This document shows positions 33,322 to 42,090 of a stretch of 64,000 nucleotides of DNA, one piece after another. The position numbers were made by a program, and so were the translations under genes. The DNA is from Synechococcus sp. CBW1108. Lineage in GTDB: Bacteria; Cyanobacteriota; Cyanobacteriia; PCC-6307; Cyanobiaceae. The DNA lies in the NCBI RefSeq assembly GCF_015840335.1, contig NZ_CP060395.1:2703277-2767276 (forward strand). Reading direction: 5' to 3'. Every line of letters starts with the position of its first letter. Position 1 is the first letter of the stretch. The notes under the pieces were generated by a model, which worked only from the letters and a program-made list of their open reading frames with translations, searched no databases and was not told where the DNA came from.

Positions 33322-34152
33322 CTATTCCCTGGCAGCCCGTACGACCCGGCGCAAACGTCTAGCCCAACTGAAGGCCGCTACCAGGCTAAGGAGAGGCAAA
33401 GGGCCTGGCACACTCTGAGTCCCCCCGCCGCCTGTTGAGCCTCCGCCACCAGTTGACCCACCGCCGCCACCAGAGGAAGCAGTTCCTCCTCCAGCTGCAA
33501 TCTGTACCCCAAGCTCCGCTTGAAGGGAACTCAGAACGGGTGCTGAATTGACCTGCTGAGTGCCATTGATCGGATCGGAAGGGGTATTAGTAATCCAAAG
33601 TAGATATTGCTCGAGTGCAGGATCTGCCGTTATGGCGCTAGACGTATAGGTTGTGGGGTTGTAAGAATTCCAGTAGGCATCTTCATCTAGTCTCGTCCAC
33701 ATAAAAGCCTCTTTGCAGATCCAGAGGTGACTCTGCGACTAACAACTCCCAAGTAGCTTGTCATGCTAGTGCCCGTCCCAAACGAAAGGCTCATAACAGG
33801 GTTGTTACCATTATTAGACCAGAAATTGAGCCCCCCCCGACACAGTTTGAGCTGGGTTGCCAACCTGCCACAATCCAAATACTCCTGTCACAGTGGAATC
33901 GTACTGACCACTATAGCTAACACTCGGAGTTTCGATACCAGTCCCGACGCCGTAACTCACCTGGTCTATGCTGATCCAGGGATTGGGTTGACTATATATT
34001 GAGCTTTGATACTGTGAGTATGGGGAGGCGCTTGTAGGGGTTGTACCTGGAAGAATGAATGCTTGGGCCGGGGCCATGGACCCAAAAGCGAATGCGACCG
34101 AAGCAGTTGCAACGCCTACGGATAACCGCCTTGCCGAGAGCAGGTTGGCCAT
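33322..34152 (-). pseudogene. Secreted protein with cyanobacterial VPGPLPLL C-terminal sorting motif, frameshifted
   Basis: From ATG 34152 the reading frame gives a signal peptide (VGVATASVAFAFGSMAPAQA) and a Ser/Tyr/Gln-rich mature part. It breaks at a run of eight C residues on the plus strand (33828-33836 region), where adding or losing one base continues the protein as LNFWSNNGNNPVMSLSFG. A second shift near 33700-33730 moves to the frame DEDAYWNSYNPTTY. The end has Gly/Ser repeats (GGGGGSTGGGGSTGGGG), then VPGPLPLLSLVAAFSWARRLRR, the PEP-CTERM-like exosortase signal of cyanobacteria. Sequencing error, decay and phase variation are all possible. Confidence 0.7.
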
Positions 34153-34557
34153 TGAAAACCCATTACCTACACTTAACCTTTTAAGTGCCAACACACTCTG
34201 CTGGCAACCCTTCCGCAGCATATTCCTGATTTGTAAAAGATTTTGCGTGCCGCCTGCTGGGCTTGCCTGCTGCTACAGCTGCCCCTGTCCTTTGGCTTAG
34301 CCCGCGAGGGTTTGACTTGGGTCAGTTGCTGAGGCAGACCAGGCGCATCCTTTTCGACCAAGGCTCGGAGCTGCCTCTACCGAATGGCTCGGCCCACAGC
34401 TAGCGCTTTCGAGCAGAAACAGTGGTGCCAATGGGGCCATGGCCTATTCCACAGGCCGTCCCAAACAAGCGCTGGGGTCAGCCCCGCCCCGGGGCAGGCC
34501 CCACAACTGTTACATCCCTTACCGAAGCAAGGTGAACCCCACTGGTGGGATAGCTAG
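34153..34557. other. 405-base intergenic region upstream of the desaturase
   Basis: No convincing gene. It holds a short inverted repeat (GGCCT at 34441 with AGGCC ending at 34457) and a GC-rich segment with CCCCGCCCCGGGG from about 34480. Its right end (34542 on) is the leader sequence duplicated near 33230. Promoters for the secreted-protein gene and the desaturase must lie here, but no clear -35/-10 pair stands out. Confidence 0.5.
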
Positions 34558-35475
34558 ATGCCCCAAACCTCCGCCCCCTTGCTGGAGCGCGATGCGCTTG
34601 CCAGTCTCAACCAGTTGCGTAATGGCCCCGGAGCCCTGCGCCTAGTCAGCCACTTGATGACGGTCGTCCTAGGCGGGGTGGTCTGGGCCCAGCAGGGCTG
34701 GCCCCTTGCCCTGCGGCTGGCGGGCCTGCTGATCTGTGGGGTTGGCCTGGCCACCAGCTTTGCGCCCCTGCATGAGTGCTGCCACCGCACGGCCTTCCGC
34801 GGCAGAAAGCTGAACGACGCGGTGGCCTGGATGGCGGGGCTACTGAGCTTCTACAACTCCACCTACTACCGGCGCTACCACCAGTGGCACCACCGCTATA
34901 CCCACCAACCCGGGCGCGATCCCGAGCTCAACGATCCCGTTCCCACTACCGTCTGGGCCTACCTGCTCGAGCTGGGCGGCTGGAACTGGTGGACCGCCAA
35001 ATTGGCCGGCTACCGCCAACTGTTGTGGGGCGATCTCAGCGACTTGCCCTACCTCAGCCCAAAGTTGATCCCCCAGGTGCGCCGCTCGGTGCGGCTCCAA
35101 TTTGCCGTCTATCTGGCCCTGGCCCTGGGGTCCCTGGTGAGTGGCACCGGCTTTCTGTTCTGGTTCTGGCTGCTGCCCCTGGCGGTTGGTCAACCCCTGC
35201 TGCGCTTTCTGCTGCTGGCGGAGCACAGCGGCTGCAGCTTCAGCAGCGACGGCACCGAAAACACCCGCACCACCCTCACCAACCCGGCCGTGCGCTGGCT
35301 GATGTGGAACATGCCGTTCCACGCCGAGCACCACCTCTACCCCTCCTTGCCCTTCCACGCCCTGCCCGCCGCCCACAGCCCCATCGCCCCCCATCTGAGC
35401 CACTGCGATCGGGGCTACCTGGCGGTGCACCGCCAGCTGCTGGCCAACCTGCCGGCCCTGGGCCTACCGGCATGA
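34558..35475 (+). CDS. Membrane fatty-acid-desaturase-family protein
   Basis: 305 residues with four hydrophobic helices and the three histidine boxes that bind the di-iron site: HECCH at 72-76, HQWHHRYTH at 108-116 and HAEHH near 260. It introduces a double bond or hydroxyl into a lipid or carotenoid using oxygen; lipid versus carotenoid substrate is not resolvable by eye. ATG 34558. Its stop overlaps the next ATG (ATGA), giving an operon with the hydrolase and glutamine synthetase-like genes. Confidence 0.85.
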   Translation: MPQTSAPLLERDALASLNQLRNGPGALRLVSHLMTVVLGGVVWAQQGWPLALRLAGLLICGVGLATSFAPLHECCHRTAFRGRKLNDAVAWMAGLLSFYNSTYYRRYHQWHHRYTHQPGRDPELNDPVPTTVWAYLLELGGWNWWTAKLAGYRQLLWGDLSDLPYLSPKLIPQVRRSVRLQFAVYLALALGSLVSGTGFLFWFWLLPLAVGQPLLRFLLLAEHSGCSFSSDGTENTRTTLTNPAVRWLMWNMPFHAEHHLYPSLPFHALPAAHSPIAPHLSHCDRGYLAVHRQLLANLPALGLPA

Positions 35476-36473
35476 GAGCCACCGCAGTCGCCCATCGGGC
35501 CCAGCATCCCCTGGGCAACCTTGCTCTGCCCTGCGGCCACACCCTGCCGGAGGCCCAGCTCAGCTACCTCACGATCGGCGAACTCAACGCCGATCGCTCC
35601 AACCTGATCCTGGTGCCCACCTCCTACGGCGCCCGCCCCGACGACCTGGCCTGGCTGGCGGGGCCAGTGCTGGATCCGGAACGGTGGTGCATTGTCATTG
35701 CCGGCATGTTCGGCAACGGCGCCTCCAGCAGCCCCAGCAACAGCTCCATGGGCCTGGCCGAACAGGGCTGGCTGGTGAGCCACCGCGACAACGTGGCCGC
35801 CCAACGGCGACTGCTCGCCGAGGTGTTCGGCGTCGTACGGCTCCCCCTGATCTACGGTTGGTCGATGGGGGCCCAGCAGGCCTACCAGTGGGCCGTCGAT
35901 CACCCGGAGGCCGTGGAGCGGATCTGCTGCGTGTGCGGCACCGCCCGCACCTCCCCCCACAACCACCTGTTCCTGCTCAGCCTGCGCCAGGCCCTCACGG
36001 CCGATCGCCACTGGAACGGCGGGGGCTTCAACGCGCCGCCGGAGCAGGGGCTGCGCACCTTTGCCCTGATCTACGCCAGTTGGGCCGCCAGCCAGCAGTT
36101 TTTTCGCACGCTGGCAGAGCCGGTGGAGGAGCATGTTGAGAGCCAGTGGCTGCCCCACTACAAGCGCCACGACCCCCGCGATCTGATCGCCATGCTCGAC
36201 ACCTGGCTGGCCCACGACGTGGCCGGCGGTGGCGACCTGGCCGCAAGCCTGGGCCGCATCACCGCCCGCACCGCCGTGGTGGCCGGCAGCCACGACCTCT
36301 ACTTCCCCCTCGACGATCTGGCCGCCGACGCCGATGCCATCCCCGGCGCCGAACTGCACGTGATCAACTCAGAGCTTGGCCACCGGGCGGGCAACCCCCA
36401 CAGCAACCCGGCCGAGCAGCGGCAGCTGAGCCGCATCGTCGACACCCTCCTCCAGCAGCCATCCCATGTCTGA
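35472..36473 (+). CDS. Alpha/beta hydrolase, homoserine-O-acetyltransferase-like
   Basis: 333 residues from ATG 35472. LILVPTSYGARPDD and WCIVIAGMFGNGASSSPSN form the oxyanion region, LIYGWSMGAQQAYQWAV is the nucleophile elbow (GWSMGA, Ser), VVAGSHDLYFP supplies the Asp, and INSELGHRAG the His. This is the MetX-like branch. True MetX proteins have a GGSMGG elbow; the difference and the absence of methionine genes argue for another reaction. Sits between the desaturase and GlnT-like genes with overlaps on both sides. Confidence 0.8.
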   Translation: MRATAVAHRAQHPLGNLALPCGHTLPEAQLSYLTIGELNADRSNLILVPTSYGARPDDLAWLAGPVLDPERWCIVIAGMFGNGASSSPSNSSMGLAEQGWLVSHRDNVAAQRRLLAEVFGVVRLPLIYGWSMGAQQAYQWAVDHPEAVERICCVCGTARTSPHNHLFLLSLRQALTADRHWNGGGFNAPPEQGLRTFALIYASWAASQQFFRTLAEPVEEHVESQWLPHYKRHDPRDLIAMLDTWLAHDVAGGGDLAASLGRITARTAVVAGSHDLYFPLDDLAADADAIPGAELHVINSELGHRAGNPHSNPAEQRQLSRIVDTLLQQPSHV

Positions 36474-37782
36474 CCTCTACCAGCAGGTGCAGGAGCTGAA
36501 CCTCCGGTTCCTGCTGATCTCCTTCACTGACCTGTTTGGCATCCAGCGGGCCAAGCTCGTGCCAGCCTCGGCTGTGGCGGAAATGGCCCGCGATGGGGCC
36601 GGCTTCGCCGGCTTTGCAGCCTGGCTGGATCTCTCCCCCGCCGATGGCGATGTGATGGCGATCCCTGCGGCCGCCAGTCTTACGCCCCTGCCCTGGCAGC
36701 CGGAGGTGGGCTGGGTGGCGGCCGAGCTAGTGCTCAACGGCCAGCCCATGGAGCAATGCCCCCGCCGCCTGCTGCGCCTCCAGCAGCAGCGAGCAGCAGA
36801 GCGCGGATTTGAGTTGCGCAGCGGTGTGGAGGCCGAGTTTTTCCTGCTCGATCCCAGCGGCGAGCAGATCGCCGATAGATCTGACACCCAGGAGAAACCC
36901 TGCTACGACCAACTGGCGCTGATGCGCCGCTACCCCCTGATCGCACCACTGTTTGAGGCGATGGAACAGCTGGGCTGGGGGCCTTACCAGGCTGATCACG
37001 AGGATGCCAACGGCCAATTTGAGCTCAACTGGACCTTCGCGCCCGCCCTCACCACCGCCGATCGCCATGCCTTCTTCAAGGTGATGGTGAAAACCCTGGC
37101 GGAGCAGCAGGGGCTGCGGGCGAGCTTCATGCCCAAGCCCTTCGCCGCCCTCACCGGCAACGGCTGCCACACCCACCTCTCGCTGTGGGGTGCTGCCGGC
37201 AGCGCCAATGCCGGCAGCACCCTCTTCCCCGACCCCTGCGGTGAGCTGGGTCTCTCATCCCTGGCCTATCACTTTCTTGGTGGCCTGCTGGCCCACGCCC
37301 CCGCCCTCAGCTGCATCACCAATCCCACGGTCAACAGCTATCGCCGCCTGGCAGCGGCACCCACCAGCTCCGGCGCCTCCTGGAGCCCCGGCGGCATCAG
37401 CTACACGGGCAACAACCGCACCCATATGGCGCGTATCCCCGACAACCAACGGCTCGAGCTGCGCCTGCCCGACGGCTCGGCCCACCCCTATCTCTTGCAG
37501 GCAGCGATCCTGGCAGCCGGTCTCGATGGAATCGAACGTCAACTTGACCCGGGCCCCCGCCACGACAACGACAACTACGCCCAGCCCCTCGGCCTGGATC
37601 AATGCCAGCGCCTGCCGGCCGACCTGGGCGAGGCCCTAGCTGCCTTCGCCGCCGATACGGCCCTGCGCCAGGGGTTGGGGGAAGAGTTCTGCCAGTCCTA
37701 CGAACGGTTGCGGCGGCGCCAATGGGAGCAGCAGCGTGCCGAAGTGAGCCACTGGCAGCGGCGCACCGGTCTGGACGATTAG
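36466..37782 (+). CDS. Type III-like glutamine synthetase family ligase (GlnT-like)
   Basis: 438 residues, starting 8 bases inside the preceding gene. N-terminal beta-grasp (LRFLLISFTDLFGIQRAKLVP) and catalytic domain with GVEAEFFLLDPSG (metal-binding Glu pair), DHEDANGQFELNW, NGCHTHLSLW (ATP/metal His), NSYRRL and RTHMARIPDNQRLELRLPDG. It lacks the adenylylation tail of GlnA. GlnT-like enzymes make gamma-glutamyl amides such as gamma-glutamylmethylamide or act as type III synthetases; the coupled hydrolase may supply or release the amide. Exact substrate is uncertain. Confidence 0.82.
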   Translation: MSDLYQQVQELNLRFLLISFTDLFGIQRAKLVPASAVAEMARDGAGFAGFAAWLDLSPADGDVMAIPAAASLTPLPWQPEVGWVAAELVLNGQPMEQCPRRLLRLQQQRAAERGFELRSGVEAEFFLLDPSGEQIADRSDTQEKPCYDQLALMRRYPLIAPLFEAMEQLGWGPYQADHEDANGQFELNWTFAPALTTADRHAFFKVMVKTLAEQQGLRASFMPKPFAALTGNGCHTHLSLWGAAGSANAGSTLFPDPCGELGLSSLAYHFLGGLLAHAPALSCITNPTVNSYRRLAAAPTSSGASWSPGGISYTGNNRTHMARIPDNQRLELRLPDGSAHPYLLQAAILAAGLDGIERQLDPGPRHDNDNYAQPLGLDQCQRLPADLGEALAAFAADTALRQGLGEEFCQSYERLRRRQWEQQRAEVSHWQRRTGLDD

Positions 37783-37792
37783 CCATGCGGGC

Positions 37793-39175
37793 TCAAAGCA
37801 GGTTCGCCGCCAGCTCGGCAAGTTCGCTGCGCTCACCGCGCAACAGGGTGACGTGGCCAGCCAGGTACTGGCCCTTGAAGCGCTCCACCAGCCAGGTGAG
37901 GCCGTTGCTCTCGGCGTCCACATAGGGATTGTCGATCTGGTAGGGGTCGCCGGTAAGCACGATCTTGGTGCCCTCGCCTACCCGGGTCACAATCGTCTTC
38001 ACTTCGTGGGGGGTAAGGTTCTGGGCCTCATCCACCACCATGTATTGGCGGGGGATTGAGCGGCCGCGGATATAGCTGATCGCCTCCACCTCAAGCAGCC
38101 CCATGCCCTTGAGGTCGGTCCAGTTGCTGCGGGTGCCCCGGTGGTGGCTGCTGCCCCTGCCGCTGCGGCCCTCTTCCTCCCCAGCGCCACCCAGCAGGTA
38201 GTCGAGGTTGTCGATGATCGGCTGCATCCAGGGGCCCATCTTCTCCTCGAGATCCCCGGGCAGAAAACCGATCTCCTTGCCGAGCGAAATCACCGGGCGT
38301 GTCACCAGTAGCCGCTCGTAGAGCCGTTCATCGGCCACCTGGTGCAGTCCTGCCGCCAGGGCCAGCAGGGTCTTGCCCGTGCCCGCCTTGCCCACCAGGG
38401 TGACTAGCTGAATCTCGGGATCCAGCAATAGATCCAAGGCAAAGGTCTGTTCCCGGTTGCGGGGCTGGATCCGGCCGAGCTTGGCCTTCGGCGCCCGTTG
38501 CAGGGGCTGCAGGGTTTGGGTTCTGGCGTTGAAGCGAGCCAGCAAGGTATGGGCGGGTTGGAGCCGATTGACCAGGGTCACCCCTTCATTGGCCAGCAGC
38601 GGGCTCTCGGCCGCCAGCCCCTCCACCGCCAGCCCGGGCGGATGCTTGACCTGATCCATCTGCTCGGCACTCACCCACAGCTCGCAGAAGCCGGGGTACA
38701 GATCGCCGATATCCACCCGATCACTGGTGTAGTCCTGGGCGATCAGGCCGACCGCATCGGCCTTGATCCGCAGATTGGTGTCCTTGGTGACCAGGATCAC
38801 CGGTGGCTGGCTGCCAAGCACCGCCTGCAAGCGCTGCTCCTCAAGGGCCACCGCCAAAATGTTGTTGTCTCCATTGCCCCCCTTCAGCTCCGGTGGCAGC
38901 TGGCTCAGGGTTTCGCTGCGGCAGAACACCACCTTGAGGGTTCCCCCCTGATCGCCGTTGGCCACCCCATCTGCCAGGTTGCCCTGGGTGCGCAACCCAT
39001 CCAGCAACCGCGACACCTGGCGAGCATTGCGGCCCTTCTCTGCTGGGTCCCGCTTGAACCGGTCGATCTCCTCGACCACCTCAATCGGGATCAGGATGTT
39101 GTTGTCTTCAAAGCGGGTCAAGGCGGCGGGATCGTGCAGCAACACGTTGGTGTCGAGCACGAAGGTTTTGCGCAT
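37793..39175 (-). CDS. PIN-PhoH family protein (PhoH2-like)
   Basis: 460 residues. N-terminal PIN ribonuclease-type domain (FVLDTNVLLHDP with the first acidic ligand; VTKDTNLRIKA), a linker, then a PhoH P-loop domain: [16 protein letters not shown] (Walker A), YMVVDEAQNLTPHE (Walker B), KIVLTGDPYQIDNPY. Proteins with this layout unwind and cut RNA. ATG 39175. It converges on the GlnT-like gene with 10 bases between stops. Confidence 0.92.
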   Translation of the reverse strand: MRKTFVLDTNVLLHDPAALTRFEDNNILIPIEVVEEIDRFKRDPAEKGRNARQVSRLLDGLRTQGNLADGVANGDQGGTLKVVFCRSETLSQLPPELKGGNGDNNILAVALEEQRLQAVLGSQPPVILVTKDTNLRIKADAVGLIAQDYTSDRVDIGDLYPGFCELWVSAEQMDQVKHPPGLAVEGLAAESPLLANEGVTLVNRLQPAHTLLARFNARTQTLQPLQRAPKAKLGRIQPRNREQTFALDLLLDPEIQLVTLVGKAGTGKTLLALAAGLHQVADERLYERLLVTRPVISLGKEIGFLPGDLEEKMGPWMQPIIDNLDYLLGGAGEEEGRSGRGSSHHRGTRSNWTDLKGMGLLEVEAISYIRGRSIPRQYMVVDEAQNLTPHEVKTIVTRVGEGTKIVLTGDPYQIDNPYVDAESNGLTWLVERFKGQYLAGHVTLLRGERSELAELAANLL

Positions 39176-39270
39176 GCCGGGCAGGGAGATCGCTATGGCG
39201 CGAAGCTAAAGCCAATGGCGCACTTACGCTCCAGCGGTTCTTGCCCAGTCGCAATTTGGCTCCAACGCCC

Positions 39271-40455
39271 ATGGTCCTCTTCACCTTGAACCTCCTGCTG
39301 GTGCTGGCCCTGCTGCTGGGCCTGAGCCTGGTGTGGCTGGAGTTGCGCCACCGCCTGCGGCCTGCCTCCCCGTTGCGGATGAAGGCGGGTTCATTCGCCG
39401 TGGAAGCCAGCGCCACTGGCCTGGAGGTCAAGGGCACGGTGACGATCAGCAATCCCCACCGCCGTATGGAGGTGATGGTGCCCGAAATCGAGCTCAAGCC
39501 CACCCTCCTGGGCCGGGGCGACCTCAGCGGCATCACGGTCAGGACTCGGATCGAGGCGCTCCATCCGGATGAGGATTCCCGCCCGGATGGCTACTGGGCC
39601 GCTTACATCGTCAAGGGGAACAAGAGCACCCAGGCGCGCATCCGCATCAGCCTGGGCGGAGCCGGGGGCCAGGCCCTTGATCGGGCACTGCTCGACACCC
39701 TGTGGCTGGAGATTCTCTGGATCAACTACGGCCCATTCGGGCGGCTGCAGCGCCGCGATGCCATCTTGATTCCCCTGCAGCAGCCTGAACCCCTAACGGC
39801 TGAGGCAGCCCGTTGGCGCGAGGGCGATCGCTGCCGGGTATTGCCGGTGGGCACCCACCTGCTCGGTGTGCTGGACGACCCCGAAGCCGTGCTGCGCCGT
39901 TATGCCGGCGGCCTGATTCAGCCCGGAGACGTGCTCACCATTGGCGAAACCCCCCTGGCGGTGATGCAGGGGCGCTACCAGCATCCGGCCAACCTGGCAC
40001 CCAGCATGTTGGCCCGCCTGCTCTGCCGGGTGTTCCATCCCACCAGCTCCCTGGCGACGGCCTGCGGCCTGCAAAGCCTGATCGACGTGGTCGGCCCGGC
40101 CCAGGTGCTAGGGGCCTGGATGGTCGGCCTGGGGCTCAAGCTGGTGGGCAGCAAGGGCTGGTTTTATCGCCTGGCTGGATATCAGGCCCGCCTGATCGAT
40201 GACATCACCGGCACCACCCCGCCCTACGACCAGACGATTGTGCTGGGCCCGCAGCAGCCCGCCGCCTTCTGCGCCGCCATGGCCCGCTGCCTCGGCGTGG
40301 CTGTAGCGGTGGTCGATGTCAACGACCTGGGCCGGGTCAAGGTGCTCGCCTCCAGCCCGAATTGCGATGAGGCATTGCTGGAGCGGGCCCTGAGGCCCAA
40401 CCCGGCCGGCAATGCCAATGAGCGCACTCCCCTGGTGCTGGTGCGGCCAAGCTGA
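39271..40455 (+). CDS. F420-0:gamma-glutamyl ligase-like (CofE-fold) protein
   Basis: 394 residues from ATG 39271; the frame also opens at a TTG ten codons earlier. An N-terminal membrane anchor (LFTLNLLLVLALLLGLSLVW) precedes a beta-rich region. The CofE-like part is VLPVGTHLLGVLDDP, IQPGDVLTIGETPLAVMQGRY, TSSLATACGLQSLIDVVG, DITGTTPPYDQTIVLGPQ. Cyanobacteria do not generally make F420 by the standard route, so the role is likely a different gamma-glutamyl or amide ligation. Membrane attachment is unusual for CofE. Confidence 0.75.
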   Translation: MVLFTLNLLLVLALLLGLSLVWLELRHRLRPASPLRMKAGSFAVEASATGLEVKGTVTISNPHRRMEVMVPEIELKPTLLGRGDLSGITVRTRIEALHPDEDSRPDGYWAAYIVKGNKSTQARIRISLGGAGGQALDRALLDTLWLEILWINYGPFGRLQRRDAILIPLQQPEPLTAEAARWREGDRCRVLPVGTHLLGVLDDPEAVLRRYAGGLIQPGDVLTIGETPLAVMQGRYQHPANLAPSMLARLLCRVFHPTSSLATACGLQSLIDVVGPAQVLGAWMVGLGLKLVGSKGWFYRLAGYQARLIDDITGTTPPYDQTIVLGPQQPAAFCAAMARCLGVAVAVVDVNDLGRVKVLASSPNCDEALLERALRPNPAGNANERTPLVLVRPS

Positions 40456-40515
40456 GGCCCCTTCCCACCAGCGCCGATAGAGTGGGAGTCAAGGTGTTGT
40501 CAGTGCCCGCCCCCC

Positions 40516-41592
40516 ATGCTCGGGATTCTGCAGCCGCCCACAGCCAGTTCGGCTTTGCCGCCCCGCCCCGAACCGGAGAGCTGGCGGCTTGAGCCCCTGG
40601 CCGGCTGGCACCTGCCCCTGCTCAACGGTCCCACCTTCTTGCCGCTGCAGCCGCTGCTGCAGCGGGCGATCCTGTTGGGCCTACCCGAGCGGGTCCTGCA
40701 CGCCCTGCGGGCCAGGCCTTCCCTGGCCCCCGAGGTGTTGGTGGCCCTGAGCGGCCAAACCCCCCTTGGCCTGATCATCACCCGGCGTCTCAACCGCAGC
40801 GGCAGCTGCTGGCAGATCGAGCACCTGCGGCTTGCCCCCGGCCCCGGCCATGAGGAACTAGCCGCCACCCTGGTGCGCCAGGCAATACAGCAGGCCAAGG
40901 GAGCGGTCAGCTGGATCGCCACCGCCTCGACCCTCGATGACGACCGCCTGGCCATGTTGAGAGAGCAGGGCTTCCAGCCCCTGCGCACCGACCGACTGTG
41001 GTGCTGGAGCCCCCCCCCCGGCCAGAGCAGCTCCAGCTGGGCCCTGCCGGCCGACCTGCAACTCACCCCGCTGAACCGCCGCAGCGCCACCTTGCTCTGG
41101 CATCTGGAGCAGGCAGCCTGCCCGGCCCGGCTGAGGCAACTGCTGGATAGGCGCGTCGAAGATCTGCTCGATCAGAGCCATGGCAGGGGCTGGATGCTGG
41201 TCGATGCCAGCCGGGAACAGGCGGTAGCTGCCGTGCGCTGGATCGGTGACCATCCCGGCGGCGGCCACGACGTGGAACTGAGCTTGCACCCAGGCTGGGA
41301 GCAACTGGTGGGCCCTGCCAGTGAGCTGCTGCTGCGCCAGATCCAGACCAGGTTGGGAGGCCAATCCCCACTCTGGCTGCGCTGCGACCTGCGCCAGCAG
41401 GCACTGCAGCACTGGCTGGCGAGCCTCGGGGCCAGCGAAAGGGGTGAGCGGGTGCTGATGGCCCGCAGCGTCTGGCGGCGCCAGGCGCTGCAGGCGCCCT
41501 CAAGGGCCGCCCGGGGCCTCGAAGCAATTCTGGAGCAGTGGCAGCCTCGCCGCCGCCCCCTGCCCACACCGACACCCCTGGCACCGCCCTAG
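40516..41592 (+). CDS. GNAT-like acetyltransferase-fold protein, cyanobacterial
   Basis: 358 residues from ATG. Two GNAT-type halves are suggested: VALSGQTPLGLIITRRL, WQIEHLRLAPGPGHEELAATLV (acetyl-CoA helix region), and later GWMLVDASREQAVAAVRWIGD. The Pro-rich C-terminus (QPRRRPLPTPTPLAPP) is low complexity. Stop TAG shares its G with the GTG of ruvX. Function unknown; repeated placement next to ruvX is common in picocyanobacteria as far as I recall. Confidence 0.65.
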   Translation: MLGILQPPTASSALPPRPEPESWRLEPLAGWHLPLLNGPTFLPLQPLLQRAILLGLPERVLHALRARPSLAPEVLVALSGQTPLGLIITRRLNRSGSCWQIEHLRLAPGPGHEELAATLVRQAIQQAKGAVSWIATASTLDDDRLAMLREQGFQPLRTDRLWCWSPPPGQSSSSWALPADLQLTPLNRRSATLLWHLEQAACPARLRQLLDRRVEDLLDQSHGRGWMLVDASREQAVAAVRWIGDHPGGGHDVELSLHPGWEQLVGPASELLLRQIQTRLGGQSPLWLRCDLRQQALQHWLASLGASERGERVLMARSVWRRQALQAPSRAARGLEAILEQWQPRRRPLPTPTPLAPP

Positions 41593-42071
41593 TGGGGAGG
41601 TCGGCCCCACAACCCCAGTCGGTGCTGGCCCTCGACGTGGGTCGCCGCCGCATCGGCCTGGCAGGTTGCGACCGGCTCGGGCTCACGGTTACCCCCCTGC
41701 CCCCCCTGGCCCGGGGACGGTTCGCCCACGATCAAGACCACCTGGGCGAGCTGGTGCGCCAAAGGCAGGTCACGGCCCTGGTGGTGGGCCTCCCCCTGGA
41801 CGACAAGGGTGAGATCACAGCCCAGGCCAGCCACTGCCTGCGCTACGGGCAACGCTTGGCACGCCAGCTGGCCCTGCCCCTTGCCTGGGTGAATGAACAC
41901 TCCAGCAGCTGGGCTGCCGCCGAGCTCCACGGGCTGCAAGGCGATCGCAGCGGTGCCCTCGACAGCGCCGCCGCAGCCCTGCTACTGCGGCAATGGCTGC
42001 AGGAAGGGCCAGAACCGGTGCTGCCGGCGAGCATCCCTTACAGCCAGACTGGGGGCGTTGCTCCATTCTGA
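41592..42071 (+). CDS. ruvX: YqgF/RuvX family putative Holliday-junction resolvase
   Basis: 159 residues from GTG 41592, overlapping the upstream stop (TAGTG). RNase H-like fold: VLALDVGRRRIGLAGCD (first Asp), VVGLPLDDKGEITAQA, WVNEHSSSWAAAEL (Glu), GALDSAAAALLLRQWL (last Asp). Family members process 16S rRNA ends in addition to, or instead of, resolving junctions. The longer frame upstream lies inside the preceding gene. Confidence 0.88.
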   Translation: MGRSAPQPQSVLALDVGRRRIGLAGCDRLGLTVTPLPPLARGRFAHDQDHLGELVRQRQVTALVVGLPLDDKGEITAQASHCLRYGQRLARQLALPLAWVNEHSSSWAAAELHGLQGDRSGALDSAAAALLLRQWLQEGPEPVLPASIPYSQTGGVAPF

Positions 42072-42090
42072 GGAGATCCATCCCGAGCAC

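Noticed and set aside
35415-36359. A 314-codon minus-strand frame opposite the alpha/beta hydrolase
   Set aside because: No recognisable fold and low-complexity composition; the hydrolase motifs are on the plus strand.
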